Below, piece by piece: positions 33,794 to 46,400 of a DNA stretch of 64,000 bases. Every line of letters starts with the position of its first letter. Position 1 is the stretch's first letter. The notes under the pieces are model-generated. The model had not been told where the DNA came from. It searched no databases and was given only the letters and a program-made list of their open reading frames with translations. The DNA is from Filosporella fistucella (Eukaryota > Ascomycota > Leotiomycetes > Helotiales). The stretch spans positions 1,426,001 through 1,490,000 of the forward strand of contig JAQJZZ010000007.1 in NCBI GenBank assembly GCA_030077755.1. The letters run 5' to 3'. Position numbers and translations under genes: made by a program.

Positions 33794-35133
33794 TCAAGCA
33801 TGAAAATCCCTCTGTGTCAATTCATCTCTAATGCTGCAGCCACGACCGACGTCACGCTCCCACTGCCAAGCTAGGAGGGTCCAATTGAGCTCCTTTCTCC
33901 AGTGTAATCCGTGTTCGAGGTCATTGTCCGCACACATCCCTCCCGTTCGCTGCATACGACGCCCAAAAACCACCCTGCCAAATCGCGAGTGAACAATAGC
34001 CATCGAGCACATGACACAAGGTTCGTGGGTGGAATAGATCTCAAGATCATGGCAAAGGTATCCATTCCCATTTCCAGAAGAGTCGAGATTTGCCTTTTCT
34101 AGATGGAACAGTGGCCGGTCTCGGAAAATGTCTTGAAAAGTATGTGGTAAATTTCCTCCTTCATAGCTTCCAGTCTCCTCCAAGTTCCCATCAATCTTGA
34201 GTCCTTCTTTCTTCTCACCAACACTATCTCCCGTCCTAACTTCCATCATACTACCACAACTTTTCTTCTCCGCAGAAGGGAGACCAGGTTCAGCTTGCTG
34301 GCATTTTACACTTTCCCCAGTGTCGGTCACTCCTGTTTCTCTCGATTGCAAAATCACAGCAATCATGGCAATGGCTCGTAGCGCGGCATGTGCTGTGATA
34401 TTTCCAACTTCATTCTCTGGCCAGTCGACCCATCTCGCATCGCTGGCAAGAGCAATGGGTCTCGCAAGTCCATTTCGCCTTTCCACTATCAGCACGCCAA
34501 CTGCTTCTCCCATACCACTTTCTTTCGACTTACGGGCTGCCTTTTCAGCAAGGTCCATCCACCTGTCTACGTCTACACCAATGTCTTGTTCGGCGCGAGA
34601 AACGATGCTTGGATGTGGACCAAATGGATTGCTCTTCTTATACACGGACGGCCAGTACTGGGAACTCCATTGCGCAGCTTGTTCTTGAGAAGTTGGTGCG
34701 AGAAGAGGTACATGAACAGATATGATGGCAGGATCATTGAAGAGTCGTGAGAGCTCCTCAACCAGTACTGCATGCGAGATTGCATTAACGGAGCCCACAA
34801 CCAGGAACAAATCAGGCACAGCAGCCTCTGCTGTTTCGCCACGTTGGTGAGCAAACAAGTCAGATACATGACCCGGAACGTCGCCAGGCTTCACAAATCG
34901 ACGGAGATGTTGAAAGTCTAAGCCTCCATCATCTGGAATGAGTTTTCTGACTAAACTATAACAATCAAATTCATGCCAGTGAGTAGAAAATTCCGACCAA
35001 CTTACTTCAAAGCAGTGCTGGCTTGTTTCAGCGGAACAGCTGTGACATAGACTTCAAGAGTAGAGTCACGAACCTTCGTTTCTAGTGTCGTTTTCAATGG
35101 GATTAAATGACCCGGTCGGCCGCTTGGCTCCAT
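33794..35133 (-). CDS. tRNA-specific adenosine deaminase subunit Tad3
   Basis: Two exons (35133-35006, 34955-33794; 50-nt intron) encode 429 residues. Tad3 pairs with Tad2 to convert adenosine-34 of tRNA anticodons to inosine. The C-terminal deaminase domain keeps the zinc ligands His232 (in NITAHAALRAI) and Cys356/Cys359 (in THEPCVMCSMAIVHSR). The residue after HA is Ala where catalytic deaminases have Glu, the expected trait of the non-catalytic Tad3 subunit. About 110 residues of hydrophilic sequence are inserted between the two motifs, as often in fungal Tad3. The start at 35133 (MEPSGRPGHL) is the first ATG that gives a conserved-looking N-terminus; the frame stays open upstream. Confidence 0.92.
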
Positions 35134-36473
35134 CACACCCTTGGGACTACTTGGTACGAGCAAGCTGCACAAACGGCCCAAAGTGCAATCACTGCTACAG
35201 ATGACAGAGAGCCAGTTTCGACTCTTGATTCTACAGCGAACAAAGAAGACAGGAAAAAGCGTGTCTCCATGCACTAATTCAAGGGGTGGAGTGTAATGTC
35301 AATTCCGTGCTCAGAGAAGATTTCTAGGTTAATGTTTCTAGGTTCCCGTCGGATTTTCTACTTTATCTAGCAGACGAAACGTCACGTGACACGCCCTTTT
35401 ATTGGAGGTTCATTTGGATGCGATCCATTGGAGATTGTCGTCTACATCAAAAGCCCTTGTTCAGAGAGCAAAGCGGAAGCTTATATATTTGGTTTGTTTC
35501 GAGAGGAACTCATACAAGCACGAAATTCCCTTAATAAAGGTCAGTGCTGGCAATGGGAGACTTGTTATACCAGTCTGTTCATTTTCCCGAGGATTACGAA
35601 ATCTTTGTCACATTCATTGACATCACAATCAAATTAGCGAGATATTGTAGGCCCTTTTCTCAATTGAAATCTAGTTACAAGTTTGGCTGCTGCCACGCAG
35701 TTTCCGCCCGTTTAGACCACCTGAATGAGATAGGTAAGAAATAATAATATGTCACAGCCACCTGCGTCAAATACAGGCTGGAGATCTTGAAATGACTTTT
35801 GAGCCACCGAAGATCATTCGCGACCAATTCTCGTCATGTAAAAAGGGGCAGGTACAAATTGCACCCCATGCCATCAAGCTCTCGAGAATTGAGTGCAACC
35901 CGAAGGCTGAGACGAGCCAAATGTACAGGGGCAGAAGAAGGGAATTTTGCAGAGTGTGTGGACACAAGAGGTCTGCTCAGAGCTCGAAATGAAATGACCC
36001 GTTGACATGCAGGAAAGCCGCCATGAAAAAAGAAAAGAGATAGAAAATTGGTCTATGTTGTGCCCATCCGGCTACAGGTACAAGTCGAGCTGCGCAATCG
36101 CCCGTAGTGTACCTTGCGCCGAAAATTTGTCGTCGAGTCGTGCCAAGATCTTTTGTGATCAAGCTACTATGGTACAGAAGGCAAATGGGAACGTGCTGAG
36201 AGCCGTTACCCAGATGCATGCTATTGCGGGGATTGAAAAGAAGGCAGTGCGGATGCATCGCCTCCGGGAAGCTAGTGTAACAAGGGCCGTAAAATCATAT
36301 GTGAAAACAGTCGTAGAGTTCTAAAAGTCTGCAATGATGCTTGTGCAATATAGTCGTGAGACCATATGGCGAGATCATATGAAGAAGATTTAGAACTCAG
36401 CGACTCGAAAGGTGGATCGTTCCTCGTACCGTTACAAACGTAAAGATCGTGTCGTCGTTACGAAAGGCTTGAG
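35134..36473. other. Intergenic between TAD3 and the Puf gene
   Basis: No recognisable gene. The left part is the TAD3 promoter and contains a TCACGTGA palindrome. The right end is the Puf gene 3' flank. Plus-strand frames at 35799-36324 have no family features. Confidence 0.4.
35382..35389. promoter_or_regulatory. TCACGTGA E-box upstream of TAD3
   Basis: A perfect 8-bp palindrome with the CACGTG core, about 250 bp upstream of the TAD3 start. This is the site class bound by Cbf1/Pho4-type bHLH factors. The same 8-mer occurs upstream of the RNA polymerase III subunit gene. Function is inferred. Confidence 0.35.
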
Positions 36474-39400
36474 TTACAACCAGTTGCCATTGCCATTGAC
36501 ATTTGCGTTGCCAGTTTGGCCGGCAGCGCCTCTACCATAAGTATATGGGAAAGTTTGGCCTTGAGCGGAGGTCAGGTTTTGACTAGCTGGGAAACCGCCT
36601 GGTTGAGGAGCAGGGCGAGTTGCTGGAATTCCGCCAGCCGAGCCATTGACAGGTGTGTAAGTACCGTTGGGGTAGGTGCTGACAGGGCTTGTGAAGGTGC
36701 TTGCGGAGGCATTGGAAAGACCACGTCCGTGACGACCATTGGACTGAGATCCATCAGCCTCATTAGGAGTAGCTTGACCACTGGAAGTAGCACTGCGGCC
36801 GCTCTCATTACCCTGGATTTTTGCCTGAATACGTCGACCGTAAGGGGTGGTGCGAATGGCCGGCAGATAAGGGCGGATAGCCTCAATCAGACGAGCCTTC
36901 ATGGTAGGGTTTGCGTAGTCCAGAGCTGTCTGAATGACATAATTGGCGAAGGAATCACGAAGTAGACGGTCAAGCTCAGAAGGTTGAAGCATCTCCTCGA
37001 TAAGCATGTCCTTGGATGGCTCTTGGGCGCAGCGAAGGCACTTCTCAATGACATTCGAACTGAACTTTTGCTTGGAAAGCTGGCCAACGCGTCCTGCGAA
37101 CATGGCAACTAAAGGCTCAGTGAAAATGGGTTCATTCAGGTCAAGAATGTATTGAACGACATAATTGCCGAATGGGTCCTGGACGAGAACATAAGCATTG
37201 TTGGAGATTTGTCGAATCAACCAAGCCTTCTGATCGCCAGAAGCATGATCAATGCAGCGTTGGAGCACACAACAGCCATGGCGATGGGTACCAACATCGA
37301 CGCAGTGGTGTCCTACTGCATCGAATATGAACTGGGCATCGGTGGAAGAAAGCTTGTTGAGGCACTTCTGGATGACATGATTCCCGTTCAAGTCTTGGAT
37401 CAGCTCAACAACTCTGTACCGGAGAGCGCCAATGATGGTTTGGACCTGTCCAGGAGTAGAAATGAACTCGATCATCTTTTGCAGAGCCCGGGTTCCGTGT
37501 TGGTTAAGAGCAATGCGAACAAGATCATGAGAAGCATTCTCAATCAAGACTGTACGCTCCTCATCATTACAATACTCAAGCAACTTCTGGCAGAGGTAGT
37601 TGCCGAATGGGTCGGTCATCAGCTCGATGACATGCTGGTTAGTTTCGAGCCAGATCATATGGACTTGCTCAGGGTTGCGATCCTCAAGCTTCTTTTGCAA
37701 GTAGCGGCAGCCATGTTGATCCTTGCAGAGAGCATAAATTTCACCTCCGAGCTGCTCCAGTGACATGTTGGCGAAACGGTTCATTGCTAAGTACGTTAAA
37801 AACGGGTCAAGCACTCTTACGTTGGAAATGGGACTTACCTTCTCCATCATTTTGTCGTCGCTGTTGGATAACACGGGCCTGACTATCGCGTGGGGTAGGC
37901 GAGGGATACATGCCACCAGAGTAATTGGCGTAAGGATTATGTGGGGAGTACATTGGTGGTGGTCCAACCTGCATATTTTGCAAGCCCATTGTCAACATCT
38001 GCATATTGTAGCCATTATTGTAATAAGCTTGAGCTGGATAAGCTTGTGGTGTACTTGGCGAAGTGACTGCAGCCGTGGAAGGAGGTTGGCTTATGCCCTG
38101 GGTGAGAGATGGACCAAAAGCCGGAGCGCTAGCATGGAGGGCAGATTGGATAGATTGGTATCCACCATTTTGAGCCTCTCTCAAAGTAGCGGCTTCAGGC
38201 GATGTCATCTCACGACTCAATCGGTTGTTCATGGCATTAGGAGGAATGCGGCCTAAACTTGCGTTGTGATTATGGAGATGTTGTTGAGCATGGGAGTTGG
38301 GGGTGGTATTGACTGAAGGAACTCCGTTGGTGTTCGATCTCATGGTAGGGACATCGTTTGCTGAGAAGGACTGCTGCAGCTTTGGTGGGGTAGCTTGAGT
38401 GTGCATTGGGGGCGAAGAAACTTGTGGAGTTTCTTGCCCGTCATAGTACTTCAAATCCAATGAGTGTCGGTATGTTGGACGAACCGTGGCTGGTGATTCA
38501 GGTCCAGTGGAAGCAGCATTGGAAGCAGAGCCATTGGACTGTGCTTGACCCTGGAGGGTGCTGGCAGGGAGACTTTGTTGAGATTGTGTGGGACGATGTC
38601 GAGCAAACGCACCCCAGCCATTCGAATCTGGTCCAGGGGACTGAGACAAGGCTAGATCGAGTGCAGCGGATGAGGCGGAAAGCTGCATATTGTGGTCAGC
38701 AAAGAGCCTCTAGATGAGCGATGGGGAACTTACCAATCCTGGGTATTCATCACGGCGAACCAAGATCGGGAATGCGCTCTCAGTGGTGTTCATCTCCAAG
38801 TAATCCTTCACTTCAGGTGCTGCTGTACCCTCTTCTTCACCAAAGAGGAAGCGCGCGGTATTGGTTTGATCGAGAATTTCTTGCATTCCTGTGCGAGATT
38901 TGGTAACAGGCATGGAGTATCTGTTAAGGCTTTGGAAGTGTTAGCAACAAGATTCTTAACAAACAGTACAGCTCTCTGATGTTGGACAGTACAAGTTGAA
39001 AGCCGATCTCTTCAAAGCGAGCTGAAAGCAAAATAAAAGAGCAGGCGCTAAGACTTGTAAATCGAAAGCGATGAATTTGTTTGGAGTTAGAGGAGAGGAG
39101 GGAGGTATGGTTGTTAGATCAGCAACTGAACAAAAATGGCTAAACTGGATGCACGAAGCGAGCTCTGTAGATTCGCAAGAAAATCTGAGCTGGTGAATGC
39201 TAAGTCTCGTCCAAGATTTCATACGCAGTCGAGAATGCTGAACTCAAGAAAATGGACTCGGGGGTAGATCGGGTAAACAAAGTAGACTAGGGGAAAGGAA
39301 TTCTGCCAGAAAAACTTTTGGCAAGTTTGACTCGATTTTCAATCTTAGATTTGCGCAACCAAATTCAAGTTGATAATATGATAAATGTGGATCTCGGTAT

Positions 39401-40664
39401 AACCTCGGAGTAATTGTATTGTTGAAGAAGGAAGAGGAAATTGGACGTGCAAAACTCAAGAGAACCATTCTTGCAGTATCAAAGGTTATCCCAAAAAGGA
39501 AATATGCGATATGGTGCGAAAATTGAGGCCAAATCTGCAGAGTGCGAGGATCAAAGAGGCTCGTGCAATTCAGGACCAAATTTTAACCGCAAGGAAAAAC
39601 AACAAGAACTGTCCAGATAATCCACAGGGAATGGAAAGTGCAAGACAAAACAAAAGTCGAACACTTACGCGTTTGTAGAGCGATGGCTAGTAGGGTCTTG
39701 TCGCACAGCCTCCTCCTTCTCGTCCTCGTCACTGTTGCGTCTCGAGCCAGGGACTGACTTGGATGGTAGTTTGTCATCCATCATTAGTCTAGACTGTATG
39801 ATGCCTGATTGGGGGGATGTAAGCTGAGATCCTGATCGGTTAGGTCTATTGTACAGTCCTGGAGGAGAGGTAAGACTGGAGGTGGAGTATCGATTTGGTC
39901 TTGAAAAGACAGAAGGGAAGCCGGAGGTCGACTCGCGGTACTCGGGTGGAGTTGTTGGTTCAGATTGATGGCCAGCAGCAGTCTTGTTGGATCTGCCAAG
40001 GTCCTCTTGCATCTGAGCAAGCTCTTGTTCTTCTCGTCGTTGTTGTAGGTCGAGCAATTGCATCTCAGCCTCGAAACGGCGTTTCTGCTCTCGCAATCTT
40101 TCGTACTCGAGTTTCTTCTTCTCCAACTATGTGGTATGTAAGCTTTAATTGCAAGGGAAGAGTCTGATGGGGTTAAAAGGTATGGGTTGCTTAAACAAAT
40201 GCCAAATTGCGGTATGAAATTCGGTCAAGAAGGTGGAGGTTGATGGTAGGTTGAAGTGGGAGGGCTTACAAGCTGGACTTTATGGTAGGTCTGAAAAGGC
40301 GTTAGCTATTGTGAATACGGATGATGTTTCGAAAAGATCAACAATAGTAAAAAGATTGCTATTGTGGTTGGGCACAATAGCAATTGAATTGGGGGGAAAA
40401 GGACAATAGGTAACATACGGAAGGGCCGTAATCTTGAGACTCCTGGCCAGAACGCTGATTTGTTATAGAAGCAATTGTTGGTACACGGCCCGAATCGGTG
40501 GTGAATCTCCTCATTAATCCTCCTCTGCCATCCTGGGTATGCAAAGGTTGAGGCACTCGCGTGCCATTCCGAGGAGGAGAGACAAGACCGAGTAGGGAGG
40601 AATCATGCTGGTTGCGAAATCGCAACTCATCCATTCGATCGCTGGCACTGTTTGAATACGCCAT
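36474..40664 (-). CDS. Pumilio-family RNA-binding protein, Puf4 type
   Basis: Six exons (40664-40419, 40290-40270, 40126-39669, 38929-38734, 38682-37839, 37786-36474) conserve phase throughout and give 1025 residues. The long N-terminal part is low-complexity, rich in Ser, Pro, Gln and Asn, with a charged helix (EKKKLEYERLREQKRRFEAE) near residue 90. The C-terminal region from about residue 590 is a full Pumilio homology domain of eight repeats, with CKDQHGCRYLQKKL, TDPFGNYLCQKLL, LNQHGTRALQKMI, QDLNGNHVIQKCL, THRHGCCVLQRCI, QDPFGNYVVQYIL and RDSFANYVIQTAL. The repeat order and TTPYGRRIQAKI end resemble yeast Puf4. These proteins bind UGUA-type sites in mRNA 3' UTRs and promote decay or repression in the cytoplasm. 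About 100 Gly/Asn/Pro-rich residues follow. Exon 2 is only 21 nt, and the intron between exons 3 and 4 is 739 nt, unusually long here. Confidence 0.93.
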
Positions 40665-41139
40665 TTTTATATGCTATACTGTTATATACGGTCAGAATTT
40701 GTACTAGATGGATTGTAGACGCGCTCGCAGAAGGAGAGATGAGCCTTCAAGGTGGGGTTTCCTCAGCATTGCATGTCGTCCAGCGACGGAGATGAACCCC
40801 AAGACGGAGAGAAGAAGGGCCCGGACGGGAGAACAGGGAGGCCTTACAATAAAAAAATATTATCCAAAAAGAAAGGCAGCGGGTGCGTCCTGGGAACCCA
40901 GGCGCGCAGAACAAATATCGTATCCAAAGAAGTCAGAATGAGCGATGTTCAAAGTGTGATTCTGGACTTGTGGATTCTGGAGGTTCGCTGAAGCGCTTCG
41001 ACCCTTGGTTAGACTCGCTTGGTCAACCACCAACCAGAGTAGAGGCAGGGCAGGGCAGGGAGTATTTGCCGCGATCACCGTTTAGAAATACATACGGGAA
41101 TATTACAGCAGAACAGTGGGACAAGGAAAGGAAGAGGAC

Positions 41140-41300
41140 CTGAGGAGAGAGAGGGAGAGAAAAAGAGAGGGGCGGAAAAGAGGGATGAAGGAGGTAAGGT
41201 AAGGTAGGGTAGGTAAGGTAGTAATAAGGACGAGATGTGGATTAGGGCACGAAGAGCTCTCAAGGTTAGGTAGGTAGGTCAGGTAGGAAGGTAATTGGAA
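41140..41300. repeat. Purine tract with GGTA/GGTAA microsatellites
   Basis: A GAGAGGGAGAGAAAAAGAG-type tract is followed by two clusters of GGTA/GGTAA units (41191-41221 and 41264-41294). On the Puf-coding strand these are CT-rich and TACC repeats, typical of fungal 5' leaders and core promoters. Confidence 0.6.
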
Positions 41301-41985
41301 GGCAAGGTTGGGGAAGGGAAAGAGGAAGAGGAGGAGGAGGAGGTGAAGGCGCACTCAGCAGAAGCAGAGCAGAGGAAAGCAGAGGTGGAGTTGGGGCTGG
41401 GTGGGTGTACGGTACACGTATGTAAGGGAGTGCTGCTCCGTCAAAGGCAGGCAGACAGACAGCAGGCCAATGCAATTGCGCACCACGATAATTATTATTT
41501 ACTAACACATCGGTATGGAAAGAAAAGAGTTGAGATGACGGCTGGCAATAAGGTAAGTAGGTAGACAATGATTTAGGTCTTATAAAATTGTAACGCAGTT
41601 ATCTCACGAATCGATAGAGCACCTCCGATAAGGATAGCATAGCGATGGCACGGGCACGGTAAGCTGAGCATTTGAAGTACGAGGGTAGCTGTTAGTCACT
41701 AAAACATACCTAAACATAAAATCCATATCTTCAAATACAACTTATCCGCTGTAGCCCCAGCTTTTTATAATGTGTTGAGCGTGGAAAGGCACAAAAGCAG
41801 AAGTAGAAACATACAGACAGAACCACTTTCACCTTGCAGGCCCGAGGCCCCTGAATTCTTCTGGGGCCACTGGCCTGATTGGCTTCCTGTTTGCTCACCG
41901 CCCTCTCTCACCCAAATTGTGAGGCGGCCAGGGCGAGGCGATTTCATGGAGTCGAGAGTCAGGGTTACGCTGGCTCTTGGAAGTG

Positions 41986-42028
41986 CTCTGGGCTCTGGCT
42001 CTGGCTCTGGCTTTGGTGGCTTTGGCTC
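41986..42028 (+). repeat. Degenerate hexanucleotide repeat GGCTCT/GGCTTT
   Basis: About seven imperfect units of GGCTCT or GGCTTT/GGTGGCTTT. A minor simple-sequence repeat with no visible link to a gene. Confidence 0.6.
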
Positions 42029-43286
42029 GAGTCTGGTTAATAGAGACGGCTATTAAAAAAACCCGAGGCACTAAATAGACCCTACAAGAATGAACAAAAT
42101 CGGAGACAATAATAAAGTGGCGGGCGGCCAAGCTCTAGACACTTTGCCTCTATTTATTCATCATGGGCTAGACTGGCTGATTCCACGTTTTGAAGAGCGA
42201 TTGAGGATAATTACTGCCCGGTTTACAGGATTACCCAGATCTGATAATGCATTATGTATCGAAATCCGAGAGAGGCAGAAGCATGGAGCAACAGCTCTCT
42301 GTGAAACGACTCGGTCATCCTAGCTTCACACTGAACGTGTCAAATGTCGGGATTTGTGATGATCCCAGTCCTCGCAAGAATGAGGGGTGTACTCGAATTC
42401 CGGTACTGTTAGGAATTGCACAGCGTATTGGGGCGACAACTCCTCCGGATTGAAATCTTCGAGGATTAGTGGCAATTTAGTTCAACATGGCAAGAACAAA
42501 GGAAGACATGCACCATAAGGATTGGTTCATCGTCCCGTCCCTTTCGAAGTGATGGCGCAAATCAATTAGTTTTGCCCACATTGCATCACGAGACTAGGCG
42601 TCATTGAGGTGAGAAGTGACAGGTTTGATATTGAAGCTTTGACGTGGCGTTCGTCGTTGTCAGTCAGTCACCAAATTCTTACCTACCTGTCTCCACTATC
42701 TGGCCAATTTTCTACTTATTTATCGTCTGGTTACTATTGCGTGCGTCAATACTTACTGCTTTGAGCCATACAGGTAAACCGCCTTTGGGGATGCATTACT
42801 GTCTGTTTCAACTTTCGAGCATAATGATCACAGTTGAAGCGGATGGCATTATGAAGCTGTTTGTACCCTATGTGCTCCCTCGATGGAGCCGAGTCCCCTC
42901 TAGACACCTAGGTACCTGTCATTTGACACTTTCTTATAAAAGCCTTGAGCACATTACACCACAAGGAAGTTGAGCGATTCGATGTGTTACGGGGCATACC
43001 TGTGTGCCTAATGCTGTAGGGCCACCTGGTAACTCATTACAGGCTTATTTTACTACTGTCCAGTGAAGTCCTGGTCTCGTTTATTATTTGATGCTTGGTG
43101 TCTTCTGGCAATATGGAAATTGCATTCAATTCTACGCAGCTTTCTCCCACCACACTGGCTCCATGACTCAAAACTCTCTAAACTTTGCGGAGTTCTTACA
43201 CATCGGGGTGTCAAATTTTCATCGGCACGGCTGCTCTCGAAGAAGTGAACGTTGTGACGAATCAACCAAAGGAGCGGTGTGGTATA

Positions 43287-43294
43287 TCACGTGA
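43287..43294. promoter_or_regulatory. TCACGTGA E-box upstream of the Pol III subunit gene
   Basis: A perfect TCACGTGA palindrome 177 bp before the start codon, a usual place for an activator site. It is identical to the one upstream of TAD3, suggesting shared bHLH control of RNA-related genes, but two sites are weak evidence. Confidence 0.35.
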
Positions 43295-43470
43295 CCTTCA
43301 TCTGTAGCCTTATATTCGAGGCGATAAATTCAAGCCAAGCTTCTACCGGCGAAACTAAACGCCGACAGGAACAGAGCTCCATAATTTAATTGTGCCCCTC
43401 CATATTTTGAAGCTGCTTCAAATGGCCGAGTCCATCCAAACAACACTCACCAAAAGCACTTTTTTGGAAT

Positions 43471-46400
43471 ATGCCTCCAAAGAAGAGACAAGTCGCAGGA
43501 CCTGTTGAGGCATCGGCATCAGGGTCAAATGCTCAAGAGGCAGTAAATAGCTACCTCCAAGAGTGCTAGCAAAAGCTAAACAGTCACAGGCACAAGCTGA
43601 TCCGAAGCGCAAACGTACAAAAGCAAAGCCTCCTATCAAGGAAGAACCATATATTCCTGGCCCCGACGATGTAATGGAGCTTCAATAGGCAATTGACCAC
43701 GCTGACACTTTTCTTAGGGATTCTCTGCATTGCTCGAACCTTTTTACGCTGGTAAGAGCTTGACGGATCCTATCAACACAGCCAAGGTACGAGCTCCCTT
43801 CGACGATGCGGCATCATAAATGCCTGACTATTTAGGACAAATGGAATCTTCTTCCTGCATTCTTGAAGGTCAAGGGCCTCGTCAAGCAGCATATAGACTC
43901 ATTCAATTTCTTCGTGGATCATGAGATCAAAGATATCGTGAAGGCAAACAAGAGAGTCACCAGTGATGTGGACCAGAAATTTTTCCTCGAGTCAGTGCCC
44001 AACATATTCTTGCAACACTTTTCTGATATCTCCCTAGATACACGGACGTCCGCGTTGGTATGCCAGATCGACAGGAATACGATGACCGCAAACCCCAGAG
44101 CGAGATTTCTCCAAACGAATGTCGCCTTCGAGATATAACATACTGCGCGCCGATTAAGGTGGATGTTAGATACGTACGGGGAAAAGAGATTATAAGCAGA
44201 AAGGACATCCTGATTGGGAGGTTGCCGATTATGCTTCGAAGTTCAAAATGTCACTTAGCGGGCAAGAATGATCGTCAGATGGCTAATATGAACGAGTGTG
44301 CTTTGGACCCTGGAGGTTATTTTATTGTTAATGGAACGGAAAAAGTTATCCTGGTACAAGAGCAGTTGAGTAAGAATCGAGTCATTGTCGAAACTGATGC
44401 GAAGAAGAGCATTGTCTCTGCATCTGTTACCAGGTACTTCGTTTGATTTAGTTTGCTAGTGAGGAGGTGCTGACAGATGTAGTTCCACTCATGAGCGGAA
44501 GTCGAAGAGCTATGTTTTACTTAAAAAGGAGCGCATTTATCTCCAACATAATATTCTTCAGGAGCCTCTGCCGATTGTCATTGCACTAAAGGCACTGGGA
44601 ATACAGTCAGACCACGAAATGTTACTTCTAGTAGCTGGCACGGATAGCACTTACCAGGACGACTTTGCAGTCAACTTTGAAGAGGCTTCGAAGCTCGGCG
44701 TGTTCTCTCAGCAGCAAGCCCTGGAGTTTGTCGGAGCTAGAGTGAAGATGGGAGGACGAAATAGGGCCCCAGGAGCTCCACAACGTCGAAATCCTATTGG
44801 AGACGCCCTCGAAGCTTTGGCAAATATTATAATCACCCACGTACCCGTTCATGGTCTGGATTTCCGCCCCAAGGCACTTTACGTGTGCTTCATGGTTCGG
44901 CGTGTATTGATGGCTATGCATGACCCGAAACTTGTTGACGATAGAGATTACGTGGGTAACAAGCGTCTCGAATTAGCTGGGCAATTACTTTCGCTTCTAT
45001 TTGAAGATCTGTTCAAGAAGTTCAATGGCGACCTCAAAATGACCATCGACAAAGTTTTGAAGAAACCCAATCGGACTCAGCAATTTGATGTGTACAATCA
45101 TTTGCAATCACACACAAGTCATATCTCTCAAGGCATGGCTCGTGCTATATCAACTGGAAACTGGAACGTGAAGCGATTTAAAATGGACAGAGCAGGTGTC
45201 ACGCATGTTCTCAGTAGGCTAAGTTACATCAGTGCGCTGGGAATGATGACTCGAATTAGCAGTCAATTTGAGAAGACTAGGAAGGTCAGTGGGCCTCGAG
45301 CTCTTCAGCCTTCTCAATTTGGTATGCTTTGCCCCTCAGATACACCCGAAGGAGAAGCTTGTGGTCTAGTCAAGAATTTGGCGCTGATGACACATATCAC
45401 AACCATGGATGACGAGGAGCCTGTCAAGAAACTGGTTTTTGTTCTGGGCGCTGAAGATATCGTCTCGATGAGCGGCAAGGAGATTTATGAACCTGGTGCT
45501 TACGTCGTGTTTGTCAATGGTACCCCCATAGCCCTCACAAGGCAGCCCAAAGCCTTTCTCAACTCATTCCGAAAATTTCGACGGATGGGACGTGTCTCGG
45601 AGTTTGTCAGCATTTATATCAATCACCACACCAATGCAGTTCACATTGCTACGGATGAAGGGCGGATTTGTCGCCCCTTGATTGTTGTTGAAAATCAAAA
45701 GTCAAAGGTGACGAGAAAGTCTCTAGATCTGCTGCGCAAAGGGACGATGGATTTTGATGACTTCCTATACAGAGGTATAGTGGAGTACGTTGATGTCAAC
45801 GAAGAAAATGACTCGAATATCGCTTTATACGAGAACGAAATCAACGAAACTACAACCCATCTTGAAATTGAACCATTTACGATATTAGGAGCTGTCGCCG
45901 GGCTTATTCCTTATCCCCATCATAACCAATCTCCGAGAAATACTTACCAGTGTGCAATGGGTAAGCAAGCCATTGGTGCCATTGCATACAACCAATTCTC
46001 ACGCATCGACACCCTACTTTATCTCATGGTATATCCTCAGCAACCGATGGTGAAGACGCGCACAATAGAACTCATACATTACGACAAACTCCCAGCTGGC
46101 CAAAATGCTACGGTAGCAGTCATGTCATACTCAGGTTACGACATTGAAGATGCTTTAGGCTAGTTACCCCTTCTCTTCCTGTTTTTTCCTTGCCTTCGAA
46201 CCCCAATTCTTTGATTTTTGTTCCCGTTCAAGGCTGCGATGTTTCTTCATCGTGATGAGAACCCTGGTTGCTGCATTTAGACATTCACATCTGCCTAAGA
46301 CGAGGAAACGCCCACACCCTATCAAGATCTCCTGCCTGTCTCACTTTGAAGCCCTTTAGGCATCGACTTGCTCTCTCCTTCAGACTTCCAGTCAATGTTC

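Larger units (their letters stand above)
40665..43470. other. Long divergent intergenic region between Puf and Pol III subunit genes
   Basis: About 2.8 kb without a convincing gene. The left half is purine-rich on the plus strand, so pyrimidine-rich on the Puf-coding strand, and probably contains the Puf 5' leader and promoter. The right half carries the promoter of the polymerase subunit. Short frames lack domains. Confidence 0.45.

Noticed and set aside
37152..37763. 203-codon plus-strand frame
   Set aside because: Antisense to the Pumilio repeats; the minus strand is plainly the coding one.
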